DNA of 64,000 nt from Bacteroidales bacterium (GCA_017616675.1 JAFZXR010000025.1:5800-69799); one strand, 5' to 3'; shown: positions 9,537 to 25,379, counted from the first letter of the stretch. Notes: a model not told the origin generated them from the letters alone. Translations and numbers: made by a program.

Positions 9537-12500
9537 ACCGTTTAAGATTTACAAAGCCTCGGCAGGCTCGGGCAAGACTTTCACTATAGTGAAGGAATAT
9601 CTTACTTTGTGCCTTCGCAACGAGAATCTTGATAAGAATTTCCGCGAGATTTTGGCTGTGACCTTCACCAACAAGGCCGCTAAAGAGATGAAAGCCAAGA
9701 TTTTACGTTTCTTGTCGGGCATCATCGAACAATCGCAAAGCAACGATATCTGCCAGATGCGCAGCTATCTCGTTGAGACTTTAAAAATCGATGAGAAAAA
9801 ACTGGTTGATAGAGCTAAACAGTTGTATGTCAAGATGTTACACAATTACAGCGATGTGGCGGTGTGTACCATCGACAGCTTTGTGCAGCGTCTTTCGCGA
9901 AGCTTCGCCCGTGAACTGGAACTTCCCGGACAATACAGCGTGATGTTGGATGAAGATGATCTCATCGACGAGATTGTCCGACTTCTCTCCGACGAAATAG
10001 GCAAAAACGATTTCATCACAATGGTGCTGTCGCATTTCGTCGAGTATAACCTTTCCGAAGAAACCGAACAAAATATAAAGAAACTTCTGACTTCTTTTAT
10101 CGGGAATCTCCTTTCGGAAGATGCTTATCGCAAAGGTAACTATAAGAATATCAAAGCGATAGATAAAAATCAATTTAAGGAGATTAAAAAATATGTTCAT
10201 GATAAATGTGAAGAAGCAAAAAATTCTATTCCTTTGATTATCAATGATATAGAGAAAGAAGAAAACAATTTGGGCATCATTGATGATGATTATCATCAAA
10301 AGTCCGGTGGCTTGCCGTCAATAAAAAAGAAAATGTTAGCTGGCAGTGCTGAACTAGCGACAAATACCGTCAAGAAGATTTTGAATGGAGATACCGACTG
10401 GAAAGGTAAAAAATGCAAAATTTCCGGTGATGCGATAGTTGATGTTTATAAAAATGCAATAAAGAAATATAAGTCATTGAATACCAAGAAGATAGTGTTT
10501 GAAACTATTGAAAATAACTTATATTTATACGTTTTAAGAAATCATATTTTTGAGCTGATAAAGAAATATATCGACGAGACCGCGCAGGTGCATATCTCCG
10601 AGTTTAACAAGCGTATTTCCGATATCCTTGGCGACTGTTCCGTGCCGTTTATCTACGAAAGGATAGGCGAGAGATACAGTAATTATTTCGTCGATGAGTT
10701 TCAGGACACTTCGGTGCTGCAGTGGCAAAATTTCCTGCCTCTGATTGATAACAGCCTTGCTTCGGGCAATATGAATATGATTGTGGGCGATGCCAAGCAG
10801 TCGATTTACCGTTTCAGGAATGGCGAAGTTGACCAAATCATAAATCTGCCAAACATCTACAAGCGTCCGGATAACGATTTCGGCAAGCGTTGTGAGTCGC
10901 AGTTCAGGCAATCGGCTACTATGCTGTCGCTCGATACCAATTTCCGCTCGCTGAAAAACGTGGTGAAGTTTAACAACACTTTCTTCCGTTATGCCGAACG
11001 TTATCTGCCTTTGAAGCAAATCTACGACGATACCGAACAGAAATACTATGCGAAAGAAGGCGGTTATGTGTCGGTGGAAGTGTTTCACGATGCCAAACCG
11101 GTTGAATATTATAAGTCGAAAGTCAAAGATTCGATGCTGAAAAAGATTCAAGAGCTGCATTCGCAAGGCGTTGAATATAAAGATATTACCATTATTGTGA
11201 GGGCTAACGATGACGGCACCGACATCTCCAATTATCTTGTTGGCAACGGTATCGATGTGGTGTCGGCAGAGTCGGTTTTATTGCAAACATCCGATAAAAT
11301 TCAATTGATTATCAATACTTTATTGTCGATGGTCGATGATAAAAACTTGGTAACGCAACATACAGTGAAGTATTTCGCTTCGGCTTGTGGATGCAAAACA
11401 TTGTTTTCCAATAAAGATATTGCCGGTGGCGTACCACAAGGCGGCATCTATGACATCTGCGCTCAGATTTGCAATCACTACGGATTTAATATCGGAGCAG
11501 ATGTGTTCTTGCAGTATTTCATGAACACCGTTCACGAATGGCAATGCCATCATAGCACTGGAATAGCCGATTTTCTTGATTTTTGGGATAAAAAGAAGAG
11601 TAAACTGGCGGTGCAGATCAACGGCGATCTCAACTGCGTCAACATAATGACGATTCACAAGTCGAAAGGTCTGGAATACAAGGTAGTGATGTATCCTTAC
11701 GCTAATACAAGTCTTAAATCCAGAAATACGACGAAAGCCAACGAATGGATTAAATGTGCTGATAATCAATACACTAAAGATATTCCACACCTCGATTCTT
11801 TCTTGCTGGATTATTCAAATGCTGTAAATACCGATTTTGAATATCTTCTTGAGACAGAAAAAAATAAGACTGAACTCGACAATCTCGACCTGATGTACGT
11901 CGCGATGACGCGTGCCAAGGATATGCTTTTCGTCTATACCAAAGATGATAAATCTGACAAAGGATATAATCTATTTACCGATTTCTTTGCCGATAATCTT
12001 GATATTCAACATGTTAAGTCGGATTATGATGATTCCGGCTTTAACGATTATTTTGTGAGACAAAATGAATTTGAGGTAAAGGAAGGCGAGGAGTCGACTT
12101 ATTATAACTATGGTGAATTCGATTTTACGTTGGCAAAGGTTTTGAAAAAAGAAAATAATAAGACCGACGATAAGATTCTTGAGATGAAAGAAGGCGAGGA
12201 GCCGACAAAAACGCTGAAATGGCAGGAAAAACTAACGTTTGACCCTGATCCGACCATGCTCTGGGCCGAAGGAGGCACGTTTAGACCTGATGCCTGGGGA
12301 TCGTTGGTGCACCAGATATTGTCGCGCATCAAGACTATCGACGATGCAGAGAGAGCATTGCGACCTTATGTCAACGATGGAACCATTGATGAAGAACAGG
12401 CGAAGAAACTTCTTGCTACTTTCCGTAAAGTGACTGATATTCCTGAGCTTAAGCCAGCTTTCGCGGACGATGCGATAGTGAAAAACGAGATGGATATCCA

Positions 12501-12729
12501 CACCTACGACGGTAGAATTATCCGTCCCGACCGTTATGCCGAGACGCCTCAAGGCACAATTTTGATTGATTATAAGACAGGTAAGGAGCATGAACAGTAT
12601 TTCAACCAACTCCGAGATTACATGTCGGCCTTGATGCAAATGAATGGTAATCAGACGATTAAGGCGTACCTCGTTTATCTTGATGACGAAATACGCCTTG
12701 TAGAGGTTAAAATGGACAGATTGTTTTGA
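9517..12729 (+). CDS. addA: UvrD/Rep-type helicase-nuclease, AddA/RecB-like (1070 aa)
   Basis: Helicase-nuclease subunit of the double-strand-break resection type, which prepares ends for RecA loading. Walker A ASAGSGKT is at residues 14-21, Walker B VDEFQDTS near residue 390, then GDAKQSIYRFRNGE, the late helicase motif TIHKSKGLEYK and motif VI MYVAMTRAKD. The C-terminus has a PD-(D/E)XK nuclease domain with WGSLVHQI, RPDRYAETPQG and DYKTGKE near residue 1017. It overlaps the tamB end by 20 bp and is followed 7 bp later by a symporter gene. An AddB-like partner is encoded at 32368-35121 on the other strand, not next to it. The symbol is by analogy; Bacteroidota proteins diverge strongly from Bacillus AddA. 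Confidence 0.9.
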   Translation: MSQSQNKPFKIYKASAGSGKTFTIVKEYLTLCLRNENLDKNFREILAVTFTNKAAKEMKAKILRFLSGIIEQSQSNDICQMRSYLVETLKIDEKKLVDRAKQLYVKMLHNYSDVAVCTIDSFVQRLSRSFARELELPGQYSVMLDEDDLIDEIVRLLSDEIGKNDFITMVLSHFVEYNLSEETEQNIKKLLTSFIGNLLSEDAYRKGNYKNIKAIDKNQFKEIKKYVHDKCEEAKNSIPLIINDIEKEENNLGIIDDDYHQKSGGLPSIKKKMLAGSAELATNTVKKILNGDTDWKGKKCKISGDAIVDVYKNAIKKYKSLNTKKIVFETIENNLYLYVLRNHIFELIKKYIDETAQVHISEFNKRISDILGDCSVPFIYERIGERYSNYFVDEFQDTSVLQWQNFLPLIDNSLASGNMNMIVGDAKQSIYRFRNGEVDQIINLPNIYKRPDNDFGKRCESQFRQSATMLSLDTNFRSLKNVVKFNNTFFRYAERYLPLKQIYDDTEQKYYAKEGGYVSVEVFHDAKPVEYYKSKVKDSMLKKIQELHSQGVEYKDITIIVRANDDGTDISNYLVGNGIDVVSAESVLLQTSDKIQLIINTLLSMVDDKNLVTQHTVKYFASACGCKTLFSNKDIAGGVPQGGIYDICAQICNHYGFNIGADVFLQYFMNTVHEWQCHHSTGIADFLDFWDKKKSKLAVQINGDLNCVNIMTIHKSKGLEYKVVMYPYANTSLKSRNTTKANEWIKCADNQYTKDIPHLDSFLLDYSNAVNTDFEYLLETEKNKTELDNLDLMYVAMTRAKDMLFVYTKDDKSDKGYNLFTDFFADNLDIQHVKSDYDDSGFNDYFVRQNEFEVKEGEESTYYNYGEFDFTLAKVLKKENNKTDDKILEMKEGEEPTKTLKWQEKLTFDPDPTMLWAEGGTFRPDAWGSLVHQILSRIKTIDDAERALRPYVNDGTIDEEQAKKLLATFRKVTDIPELKPAFADDAIVKNEMDIHTYDGRIIRPDRYAETPQGTILIDYKTGKEHEQYFNQLRDYMSALMQMNGNQTIKAYLVYLDDEIRLVEVKMDRLF

Positions 12730-12736
12730 TTGAGTG

Positions 12737-14212
12737 ATGGCGATTTCATTTTATCATATTCTGGGTCTGGTTTTGTCGATACTTCTCATCGAAGTCGTGG
12801 GCATCATGTCGGTCAGGCGTGTGAAGAACGAAAGTGACTTCAACACTGGAGGCGGCAAGGCTGGCACTTGGGTGGTTACGGGAACCATCATCGGCACGCT
12901 GGTTGGTGGACAGTCGACCGTCGGTACGGCGCAGCTGGCGTTCAGCTTCGGCATCAGCGCCTGGTGGTTCACCCTCGGAATGGCTCTCGGTTGCGTCGTG
13001 CTTGCCATCGGCTACGTGGCGCCGCTGCGCCGTAGCGGGAGTACCACACTGCTCGAGATAGTGCGCAAGGAATATGGACGAAAAGCCGAGATCACCGGCT
13101 CGCTGCTGTGCTCGTTCGGAATGTTTATCAGCATAGTGGCGCAGGTGTTGTCCGCCTCAGCCCTCATGATGACCCTGTTCAACATCCCGTTCTGGGTCTC
13201 AGCCATCATCTCGGCCATCATCATGACCCTGTATGTGGTCTTCGGCGGACTCTGGAGCGCCGGCATCGGCGGCGTGGTGAAAATCATACTGCTGTGCCTG
13301 TCGGCATTGGCAGCCGGCGCGATAGTGCTCTTCCTTACGAAAGGCTATTCCGGATTGATCGACTCGGTGCATCATATCTTGTTAAACACTGATTTACAAT
13401 CGGTTAACGGCTTCGAGTCGGTCAAAGATGTCGATATGAGATATCAATATCCATTTGCGAGAGGCGTCTCGAAAGACGTCGGATCGTGCATCTCGGTGAT
13501 TTTAGGAGTGCTTTCAACCCAGACTTATGCCCAAGGCATCTGGTCGGGACGCACCGACAGCATCGCTCGCAAAGGTGCCATGATTTCGGCCCTGATATCA
13601 ATCCCGATTGGCTTCGCTTGCGTGATGGTTGGAATGTATATGCGTGCTCATTACATCACCGCCGAGGAACTTAACGCGCTGATGCTCATGGGAAAAGAAG
13701 CCCCCGACGTGCTCGGCGTTATGACGAGCTCGGCCCAGGCCTTCCCGATGTTCGTAGTCACCCACATGCCTAAGTTCCTCGGCGGGATAGTGCTCGGCAC
13801 CTTGCTGATAACCATCGTCATCGGCGGCTCGGGACTGACACTCGGAGCTTCCACAATCTTGGTGAAGGATGTCTTTAAGCCACAAAACAAACTCCTGATT
13901 TCGCGATTGACAATAGTCGGAATTCAAATCATCGCAATTACCATAGCGGCTTCATTCTCAGGAAGTTACATCAACGATTTGGGATTCCTGTCGATGGGAC
14001 TGCGCACCACGGCGACCTTCGTGCCGCTGACGCTGGCGCTGTTCTTCCCGGGACGATTCAGGTCGAAATGGGTGTTTATCTCTATCGTTTTCGGTACAGC
14101 CTGCCTGATTTTCGCAGAATTGGTGTCTCTGCCGGTCGACTCGATATATGTCGGTCTCGCAGGCTCGATCTTATGCTGTCTTCTTTCCTACAAACCTCAC
14201 GACAAGCGCTAA
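12737..14212 (+). CDS. Sodium:solute symporter family protein
   Basis: Secondary transporter of the SSS family (LeuT fold), which uses the Na+ gradient to import an organic solute across the inner membrane. About 13 hydrophobic helices are visible over 491 residues, with glycine-rich unwound segments such as GTIIGTLVGGQSTVGTAQ near residue 50. ATG 12737 is used; a GTG codon immediately before it at 12734 is an alternative. It follows the addA-like gene by only 7 bp. Its last 42 bp overlap the 3' end of the convergent NhaC-type gene. The substrate (proline, pantothenate, sugar or other) cannot be told. Confidence 0.9.
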   Translation: MAISFYHILGLVLSILLIEVVGIMSVRRVKNESDFNTGGGKAGTWVVTGTIIGTLVGGQSTVGTAQLAFSFGISAWWFTLGMALGCVVLAIGYVAPLRRSGSTTLLEIVRKEYGRKAEITGSLLCSFGMFISIVAQVLSASALMMTLFNIPFWVSAIISAIIMTLYVVFGGLWSAGIGGVVKIILLCLSALAAGAIVLFLTKGYSGLIDSVHHILLNTDLQSVNGFESVKDVDMRYQYPFARGVSKDVGSCISVILGVLSTQTYAQGIWSGRTDSIARKGAMISALISIPIGFACVMVGMYMRAHYITAEELNALMLMGKEAPDVLGVMTSSAQAFPMFVVTHMPKFLGGIVLGTLLITIVIGGSGLTLGASTILVKDVFKPQNKLLISRLTIVGIQIIAITIAASFSGSYINDLGFLSMGLRTTATFVPLTLALFFPGRFRSKWVFISIVFGTACLIFAELVSLPVDSIYVGLAGSILCCLLSYKPHDKR

Positions 14213-15832
14213 AGCTGCGATAGCTACAGCAAAAGCAAGCCACGACGGCAATCCGAGCGCTGTCGGAAGCACTCCTATCAACAACGCGACAACTCCCACT
14301 GTGAGCGCGTAAGGCATCTGTGTCTTCACATGCTGCAGGTGATTGCATCCCGAGGCCATCGAACTCATGATGGTGGTGTCGGAGATAGGCGAGCAGTGGT
14401 CACCCATCACAGCACCTGCCATCACCGAGGCGACAACGTTGTAAAACAGCGGCATCGTAGCATTTACGCCCAATCCCTGATCCTGACATAGCATCCATGA
14501 GGCCGGTAAAATCAAAGGATAGAGTATTGCCATCGTGCCCCACGAAGTGCCGGTGGAGAAGCCTATCAAGGCGGCTAAAAGGAATGTCAAAGCCGGGACG
14601 ACAAATGGTGAAAGCGACAGCTTCAACAGAATGTCGGAGACGAACTCAGCAGTATGCATGTCCTTGGTTACCAATGCTATAGCCCACGCTGCGGTGAGTA
14701 TCAGCACGGCGTTGAACATCAGCTTGAAGCCCTCAATCATCTCTTCCATGATCTTGCCGAACTCCATCGAGCCACGAATCAAAGTCATAATGATTGACAT
14801 AAGTAGCGATATCAGCGACGACCACAGAAGGGCGAGGTAGGAGTTGGCATTGCCAATGGTTGCTGACAGTTTCGCAACTGTGCCGAGACTCTCGTCTTGC
14901 CAAATTGCGGCATCATAACCGGTAAAGAACAGTCCGATAATCGTTCCGAAAATCAACGTCATCAACGGAATCAAGGCATCGATACCATGAGCGGAATTCT
15001 CAGTGTTTTCAAGCTTTTCAGCTTCTTTGTCTTCTGCTGTTCTTGCTGCTTTTTCGGCCTTCAGCATCGGTCCGTAGTCGCGGCCGCTGTAGATTATCAT
15101 CAGAACGAAGGCAAGGGTGAGCAGTGGGTAGAAGCTGTATTTCAGCGAGTGGAAGAACACCGAATATGCCGACGCGTCGATGCCGATTACGTTGATGCCT
15201 TCCTGGATGTAGCTCAGCTCCGCGCCAATCCAGGTGGTGACGAAAGCTATAGCAACCACTGGCGCTGACGTCGAGTCGACGATATATGCAAGCTTCTCGC
15301 GAGAGACTTTCAGCTTGTCTGCGACAGGTCTCATGGTGTTGCCGACCATCAGAGTATTCGAATAGTCATCGAAGAATATGCAGAGGTCCATGATAAACGT
15401 CATAAGCTGTCCCGAACGCGGTCCCTTGGCGCGTCGCAGAAGCCAGTTCACTATGCCTTTCATCCCTCCGTTTGCCGAGATAATCCTCACCATTCCACCA
15501 ATCGTCAAAGTGAAGATGATGATGGTGACATGGTCGGCATCGAACACCGAGCCAGTGATATAGGTGTCGACGACTCTTAATAATCCGCTGCCCAAGGCCA
15601 TGCCGGGTTCCTGACCGCCGTACAGCGACATCAGGAAAGTGCCCGATAGCACGCCGAGAAACAGAGCCGATATCACCTCTTTTAATATAAGCGCCATCGC
15701 GATGGCGAAAAGGGGCGGGATAACCGACAACCACAGCGGCATCGGACCCTCGACGGGACCGCAGAAATAGAGCAGCGCCAAGCATATGAGGATGACGGCG
15801 ATGACTATCAGTATTGTCGGCTTTCTTTTCAT
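14171..15832 (-). CDS. Na+/H+ antiporter NhaC family protein
   Basis: Multi-helix inner-membrane protein of the NhaC-type ion transporter family, expected to exchange Na+ (or an organic anion pair) for H+. It has 553 residues with around a dozen hydrophobic helices, a charged cytoplasmic loop (about residues 245-275, EKAARTAEDKEAEKLENTE) and conserved segments FFDDYSNTLMVGNTMRPV and SGTFLMSLYGG. The late helix IGFSTGTSWGTMAILYPL and the motif GDHCSPISDTT are characteristic of the family. It lies 3 bp downstream of the aldo/keto reductase gene on the same strand and its 3' end overlaps the convergent symporter gene by 42 bp. Confidence 0.92.
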   Translation of the reverse strand: MKRKPTILIVIAVILICLALLYFCGPVEGPMPLWLSVIPPLFAIAMALILKEVISALFLGVLSGTFLMSLYGGQEPGMALGSGLLRVVDTYITGSVFDADHVTIIIFTLTIGGMVRIISANGGMKGIVNWLLRRAKGPRSGQLMTFIMDLCIFFDDYSNTLMVGNTMRPVADKLKVSREKLAYIVDSTSAPVVAIAFVTTWIGAELSYIQEGINVIGIDASAYSVFFHSLKYSFYPLLTLAFVLMIIYSGRDYGPMLKAEKAARTAEDKEAEKLENTENSAHGIDALIPLMTLIFGTIIGLFFTGYDAAIWQDESLGTVAKLSATIGNANSYLALLWSSLISLLMSIIMTLIRGSMEFGKIMEEMIEGFKLMFNAVLILTAAWAIALVTKDMHTAEFVSDILLKLSLSPFVVPALTFLLAALIGFSTGTSWGTMAILYPLILPASWMLCQDQGLGVNATMPLFYNVVASVMAGAVMGDHCSPISDTTIMSSMASGCNHLQHVKTQMPYALTVGVVALLIGVLPTALGLPSWLAFAVAIAALALVVRFVGKKTA

Positions 15833-15835
15833 AAG

Positions 15836-17209
15836 CTATCTTAACTTATCGACGATTTCGTTGATTCGCGCCAGCTGTTCCGGTATGTTGATGTGCTGCG
15901 GACAGTGCGACACACATTGCTTGCAGCCGATGCAGTGCTCGACTTGTCTGTCGGCCTCCAGCTGACGACCGTATTCGATGAGGAAACGACGGCGAGCCTT
16001 CCTGTAATCCTTTGACTGTGAATCCTCTACGATGCTGCCCTCGTTGACGCATTTGTTGTAAAACGAGAAGTTTGTCGGGATGTCGATGCCGTAAGGACAA
16101 GGCATGCAGTATTGGCAAGCTGTGCAAGGTATCAACGGATATTTCAGGTAGATGTTCGCCACCTCCATCAGAAGGGCGAGCTCTTCGTCGGTGCAAGGAT
16201 TTAAAGGACAATACGTGCGCAAGTTGTCTTGCAGATGTTCCATATATGTCATGCCGCTCAGCACGGTGAGAACGTTAGGGTAGGTGCCCACGAAACGGAA
16301 CGCCCACGACGCCACGCTGGCTTGCGGAGTGCGTTGTTTCAAGGTGTTGGCCAAAACATCAGGCAGGTTCGCCAAACGTCCGCCAAGCAACGGCTCCATA
16401 ATGACGACCGGGATGTTGAGGTCGGTCAGGCGTTTGTAGAGATAGTCGGCGTTGACGTTGCTGGCGCTGAGGTCGTGCGCATGCTCCCAGTCGACGTAGT
16501 TCATCTCGATCTGCACGAAATCCCAGTGATATTTGTCGTGGTTATCCAGAAGCCACTCGATGACGCGCTGGTCGCCGTGGAATGAGAACCCGAGGTTACG
16601 GATGCGGCCGGCCTTACGTTCTTCCTGCACGAAGTCGATCATGCCGTTTTCGATGTAACGTTTCTGGAAGGTGTCCCAGCCGCTCGCGCCCTTGCTGCCG
16701 TTGCCAACAGAATGCAACAGATAATAGTCGAAATAGGTCGTCTGCAGCTTCTCAAACGAGTCGCGGTACATCTTTATTGAGGCCTCGCGGCTCCAGAATT
16801 GTGGTGCGAAGTTCGAGAGTTTTGTGGCAAGATAATAATTCTCGCGCGGATGACGACTCAACGCAATGCCTGTGGCAGCCTCAGAGTTTCCGCGGCAATA
16901 CACAGGGGAGGTGTCGTAGTAGTTCACTCCGTGCTCCATGGCGTAGTCGACGAGTTTGTTGACCATCTCCTGGTCGATGACGTCGTCTTTAAACGGCAGT
17001 CGCATCATGCCGTAGCCGAGTATCGACACGCGGTCGCCGGTGTTGTGGTTGGTGCGGTATGTCATCTTATCCTTCGGGATGTCGCCCAAAGAATATGTTG
17101 TTTCTTTTTCATAAGTATCTGATTTACAGCCGCTTAATGCGATGGCTGATGCCGCTGTCGTCGCTCCGATAACGGTAAGGAATTCCTTGCGTGAAATGTT
17201 TTTCTCCAT
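15836..17209 (-). CDS. Aldo/keto reductase with C-terminal ferredoxin domain, exported
   Basis: AKR barrel fused to a two-cluster ferredoxin-like tail. The N-terminus MEKNISRKEFLTVIGATTAA has a Tat-like SRKEFL box with Arg-Lys instead of Arg-Arg, a hydrophobic stretch and a possible lipobox ALSGC, so it is probably exported or membrane-tethered. The AKR part has ILGYGMMRLP near residue 65 and DYYLLHSVG. The C-terminal 4Fe-4S motifs are CTACQYCMPCPYGIDIP and CIGCKQCVSHCPQHINIP. The start is ATG 17209; the TTG six bases upstream would overlap the preceding gene. The stop of the polyferredoxin membrane protein lies at 17212, so both form one operon and are likely an electron-transfer pair. The substrate is unknown. 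Confidence 0.9.
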   Translation of the reverse strand: MEKNISRKEFLTVIGATTAASAIALSGCKSDTYEKETTYSLGDIPKDKMTYRTNHNTGDRVSILGYGMMRLPFKDDVIDQEMVNKLVDYAMEHGVNYYDTSPVYCRGNSEAATGIALSRHPRENYYLATKLSNFAPQFWSREASIKMYRDSFEKLQTTYFDYYLLHSVGNGSKGASGWDTFQKRYIENGMIDFVQEERKAGRIRNLGFSFHGDQRVIEWLLDNHDKYHWDFVQIEMNYVDWEHAHDLSASNVNADYLYKRLTDLNIPVVIMEPLLGGRLANLPDVLANTLKQRTPQASVASWAFRFVGTYPNVLTVLSGMTYMEHLQDNLRTYCPLNPCTDEELALLMEVANIYLKYPLIPCTACQYCMPCPYGIDIPTNFSFYNKCVNEGSIVEDSQSKDYRKARRRFLIEYGRQLEADRQVEHCIGCKQCVSHCPQHINIPEQLARINEIVDKLR

Positions 17210-17211
17210 AA

Positions 17212-18693
17212 TCAAATACTCCTATGAATTAAGTTACCTTCGACAAATATTGCTGAGAACGGTCTTGTCGGACAGACGTGCTCGCAGGTGCCACAGCCGA
17301 TGCAGCGTTCCTCGTTGATAATCGGAATCTTAGGCGATGCCGGGTCTTCGGCGTCGTATGGCATCATGGTGATGGCACCCGTCGGACAATGGCGGGCGCA
17401 GTTGCCGCACTCCACGCCGTCGTGCAATGCCACGCAGTTTTGTCCAACCCACACGGCATGTCCGATCTGTATCGATGACTTCTCTTCGCGTGTAATCCGG
17501 CTGATGGCGCCTGCGGGACATACTTCCGAACAGGTGGTACAGTTCGGATGACAATAGCCGCGCTCAAACGACATCTCAGGCTGCATCAGGTTTTCGAGTC
17601 GGGTAGAGGCGCGAAGCACATCGTTGGGACACGACTGCACACAAAGCTGACATCCTGTGCAACGCGATGTGAAGTTTTCCAAACTCACCGAACCGGCAGG
17701 TTTTAAAGGCACATCGCGCTTTGGTGCTTTTTTCTTGGTGATGGTTGCCAGACCGCCGTCGACGACTTTCTCCTGTGCCTTGAGTGTCGATGCGGCTGCC
17801 AAAACTGCTATCGTCGAGAGGAATGTCTTACGTGAGGTTTTGCCTTCTTTGTTAGAGTTTTCTGAGTTCTCCGAGTTCTCTATTTTTACACCATATTTCA
17901 TTGCACCTCTTTTACATCCGCTTACGCAGTTGAAGCAGGTCACGCATTTTGAGTAGTCGATCTTGTGATTCTTCGAGTCGATGGCCGAGCAGCGGCAGTT
18001 TTTCTCGCAGAGACCGCAGCCGTTGCATTTCGTAGTGTCGACAACTGGTTTGAAGATCGAAAATTTCGACAAGCAGCCCAGCAGTGCTCCGACCGGACAG
18101 ATATTATTGCAAAACCAACGTCCATTTGTAAGTGCTAAAATGGTGATTATCAAGAAGTAAGCTATCGCGATGAGGAACATCGGCAGACTCTTGATATAGA
18201 CATCGACATGGTAGAAAGCATAGCTGTTCCAACGTTCGGCGAAATATGCTAAAACATTGTTAATCAATCGATAAACTGGCGCAAAGAGGTTCGACGCGAA
18301 GCGTCCGTAGATGCTGTAAGGCTCGATAAATATTGCAATGGATGTAAATCCGAAGGCTATCAGCAAAAAGAAGGCTAAACCTATGTAATAGCGGTATTTT
18401 GTCGACTTTTTGAAGCTGTAACGGTTCTTTTTACGTTTCTCTGCAATGTGTGCGATGCCATCTTGATAGATGCCGAGAGGGCAGAGGACGGAGCAGTAGA
18501 TTCGTCCGAATAGCAAGGTAACGATGATGATAGCAATCAAAATGACGAAACTCGATGCCAAAATAGCCGGCACCAGCTGCAGTTTCGCCATCCAGCCAAA
18601 CCATGCATGCAACGCTCCCGAGAAATCAAGAAACAGCAGTGTCATCAGCACAAAACTGATGGTTGCTAATGTAATTCGTATTTTCCTCAACAT
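17212..18693 (-). CDS. Polyferredoxin membrane protein, NapH/NosR-like with fused ferredoxin domain
   Basis: Membrane iron-sulfur protein of 493 residues. The N-terminal half has about five transmembrane helices and the two C-x3-C-P motifs of NapH-type proteins (CSVLCPLG near residue 67, CNNICPVG near residue 195). Two 4Fe-4S motifs follow (CNGCGLCEKNC and CVTCFNCVSGC). Residues about 285-305 then show a signal-like segment, TSRKTFLSTIAVLAAAS, resembling a Tat signal in mid-protein. After it come four more cluster motifs (CTGCQLCVQSC, CHPNCTTCSEVC, CGNCARHC, CIGCGTCEHVC). It looks like NapH joined to a NapG-like ferredoxin. The start MLRKIRITLATISF at 18693 is chosen over an upstream frame through repeat DNA. 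It probably passes electrons from quinol to the neighbouring reductase. Confidence 0.88.
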   Translation of the reverse strand: MLRKIRITLATISFVLMTLLFLDFSGALHAWFGWMAKLQLVPAILASSFVILIAIIIVTLLFGRIYCSVLCPLGIYQDGIAHIAEKRKKNRYSFKKSTKYRYYIGLAFFLLIAFGFTSIAIFIEPYSIYGRFASNLFAPVYRLINNVLAYFAERWNSYAFYHVDVYIKSLPMFLIAIAYFLIITILALTNGRWFCNNICPVGALLGCLSKFSIFKPVVDTTKCNGCGLCEKNCRCSAIDSKNHKIDYSKCVTCFNCVSGCKRGAMKYGVKIENSENSENSNKEGKTSRKTFLSTIAVLAAASTLKAQEKVVDGGLATITKKKAPKRDVPLKPAGSVSLENFTSRCTGCQLCVQSCPNDVLRASTRLENLMQPEMSFERGYCHPNCTTCSEVCPAGAISRITREEKSSIQIGHAVWVGQNCVALHDGVECGNCARHCPTGAITMMPYDAEDPASPKIPIINEERCIGCGTCEHVCPTRPFSAIFVEGNLIHRSI

Positions 18694-18706
18694 ATTATTT
18701 GTTTTC

Positions 18707-18734
18707 AATAACCAATAACCTATAACCAATAACC
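18707..18734. repeat. Short tandem AATAACC repeat in intergenic spacer
   Basis: Imperfect copies of AATAACC/TATAACC in tandem between ligA and the polyferredoxin gene. Similar low-complexity direct repeats fill several other gene junctions in this window. Confidence 0.6.
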
Positions 18735-18741
18735 TTTAAAG

Positions 18742-21829
<3,088 letters not shown>

Positions 21830-21835
21830 AATCAA

Positions 21836-22042
21836 TTATTTATATGTGCATTCATACTCGGGCTCACTGTACATTTCGTTCAAATATTCCTCAGCTTCAC
21901 GACATTCTTTTTTCGAATATGTGCCGTAATAAATACTCTCTTCGCCAGTCCTCAACTCCTTGCAATAACAGTTTCTCTCGCACGAGGAGAAAAACACCGC
22001 AACCACCGATAACAGCAGAATTATGACCAAAAATCTTTTCAT
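21836..22042 (-). CDS. Small putative lipoprotein, 68 aa
   Basis: The N-terminus MKRFLVIILLLSVVAVFFSSC is a lipoprotein signal with a lipobox-like FFSSC, predicting an acylated cysteine at residue 21. The mature 48 residues are polar, with four further cysteines and many Glu and Tyr; I do not recognise the family. ATG 22042 gives the signal directly, and a TAnnTTTG promoter lies just upstream at 22064-22071. The gene heads the likely unit lipoprotein, GT-C-like protein and ligA. Confidence 0.75.
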   Translation of the reverse strand: MKRFLVIILLLSVVAVFFSSCERNCYCKELRTGEESIYYGTYSKKECREAEEYLNEMYSEPEYECTYK

Positions 22043-22059
22043 GATTAATGAATGATTAA

Positions 22060-25338
<3,279 letters not shown>

Positions 25339-25339
25339 C

Positions 25340-25379
25340 TATAAACTTCTAAACTTATAAACTTCTAAACTTCTAAACT
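25340..25379. repeat. Tandem AAACTTCT repeat before the POT transporter gene
   Basis: Four imperfect copies of TAAACTTCTAAACTT-type words fill the whole 41 bp gap between the beta-galactosidase stop and the transporter ATG. No ribosome binding site is seen. Confidence 0.6.
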
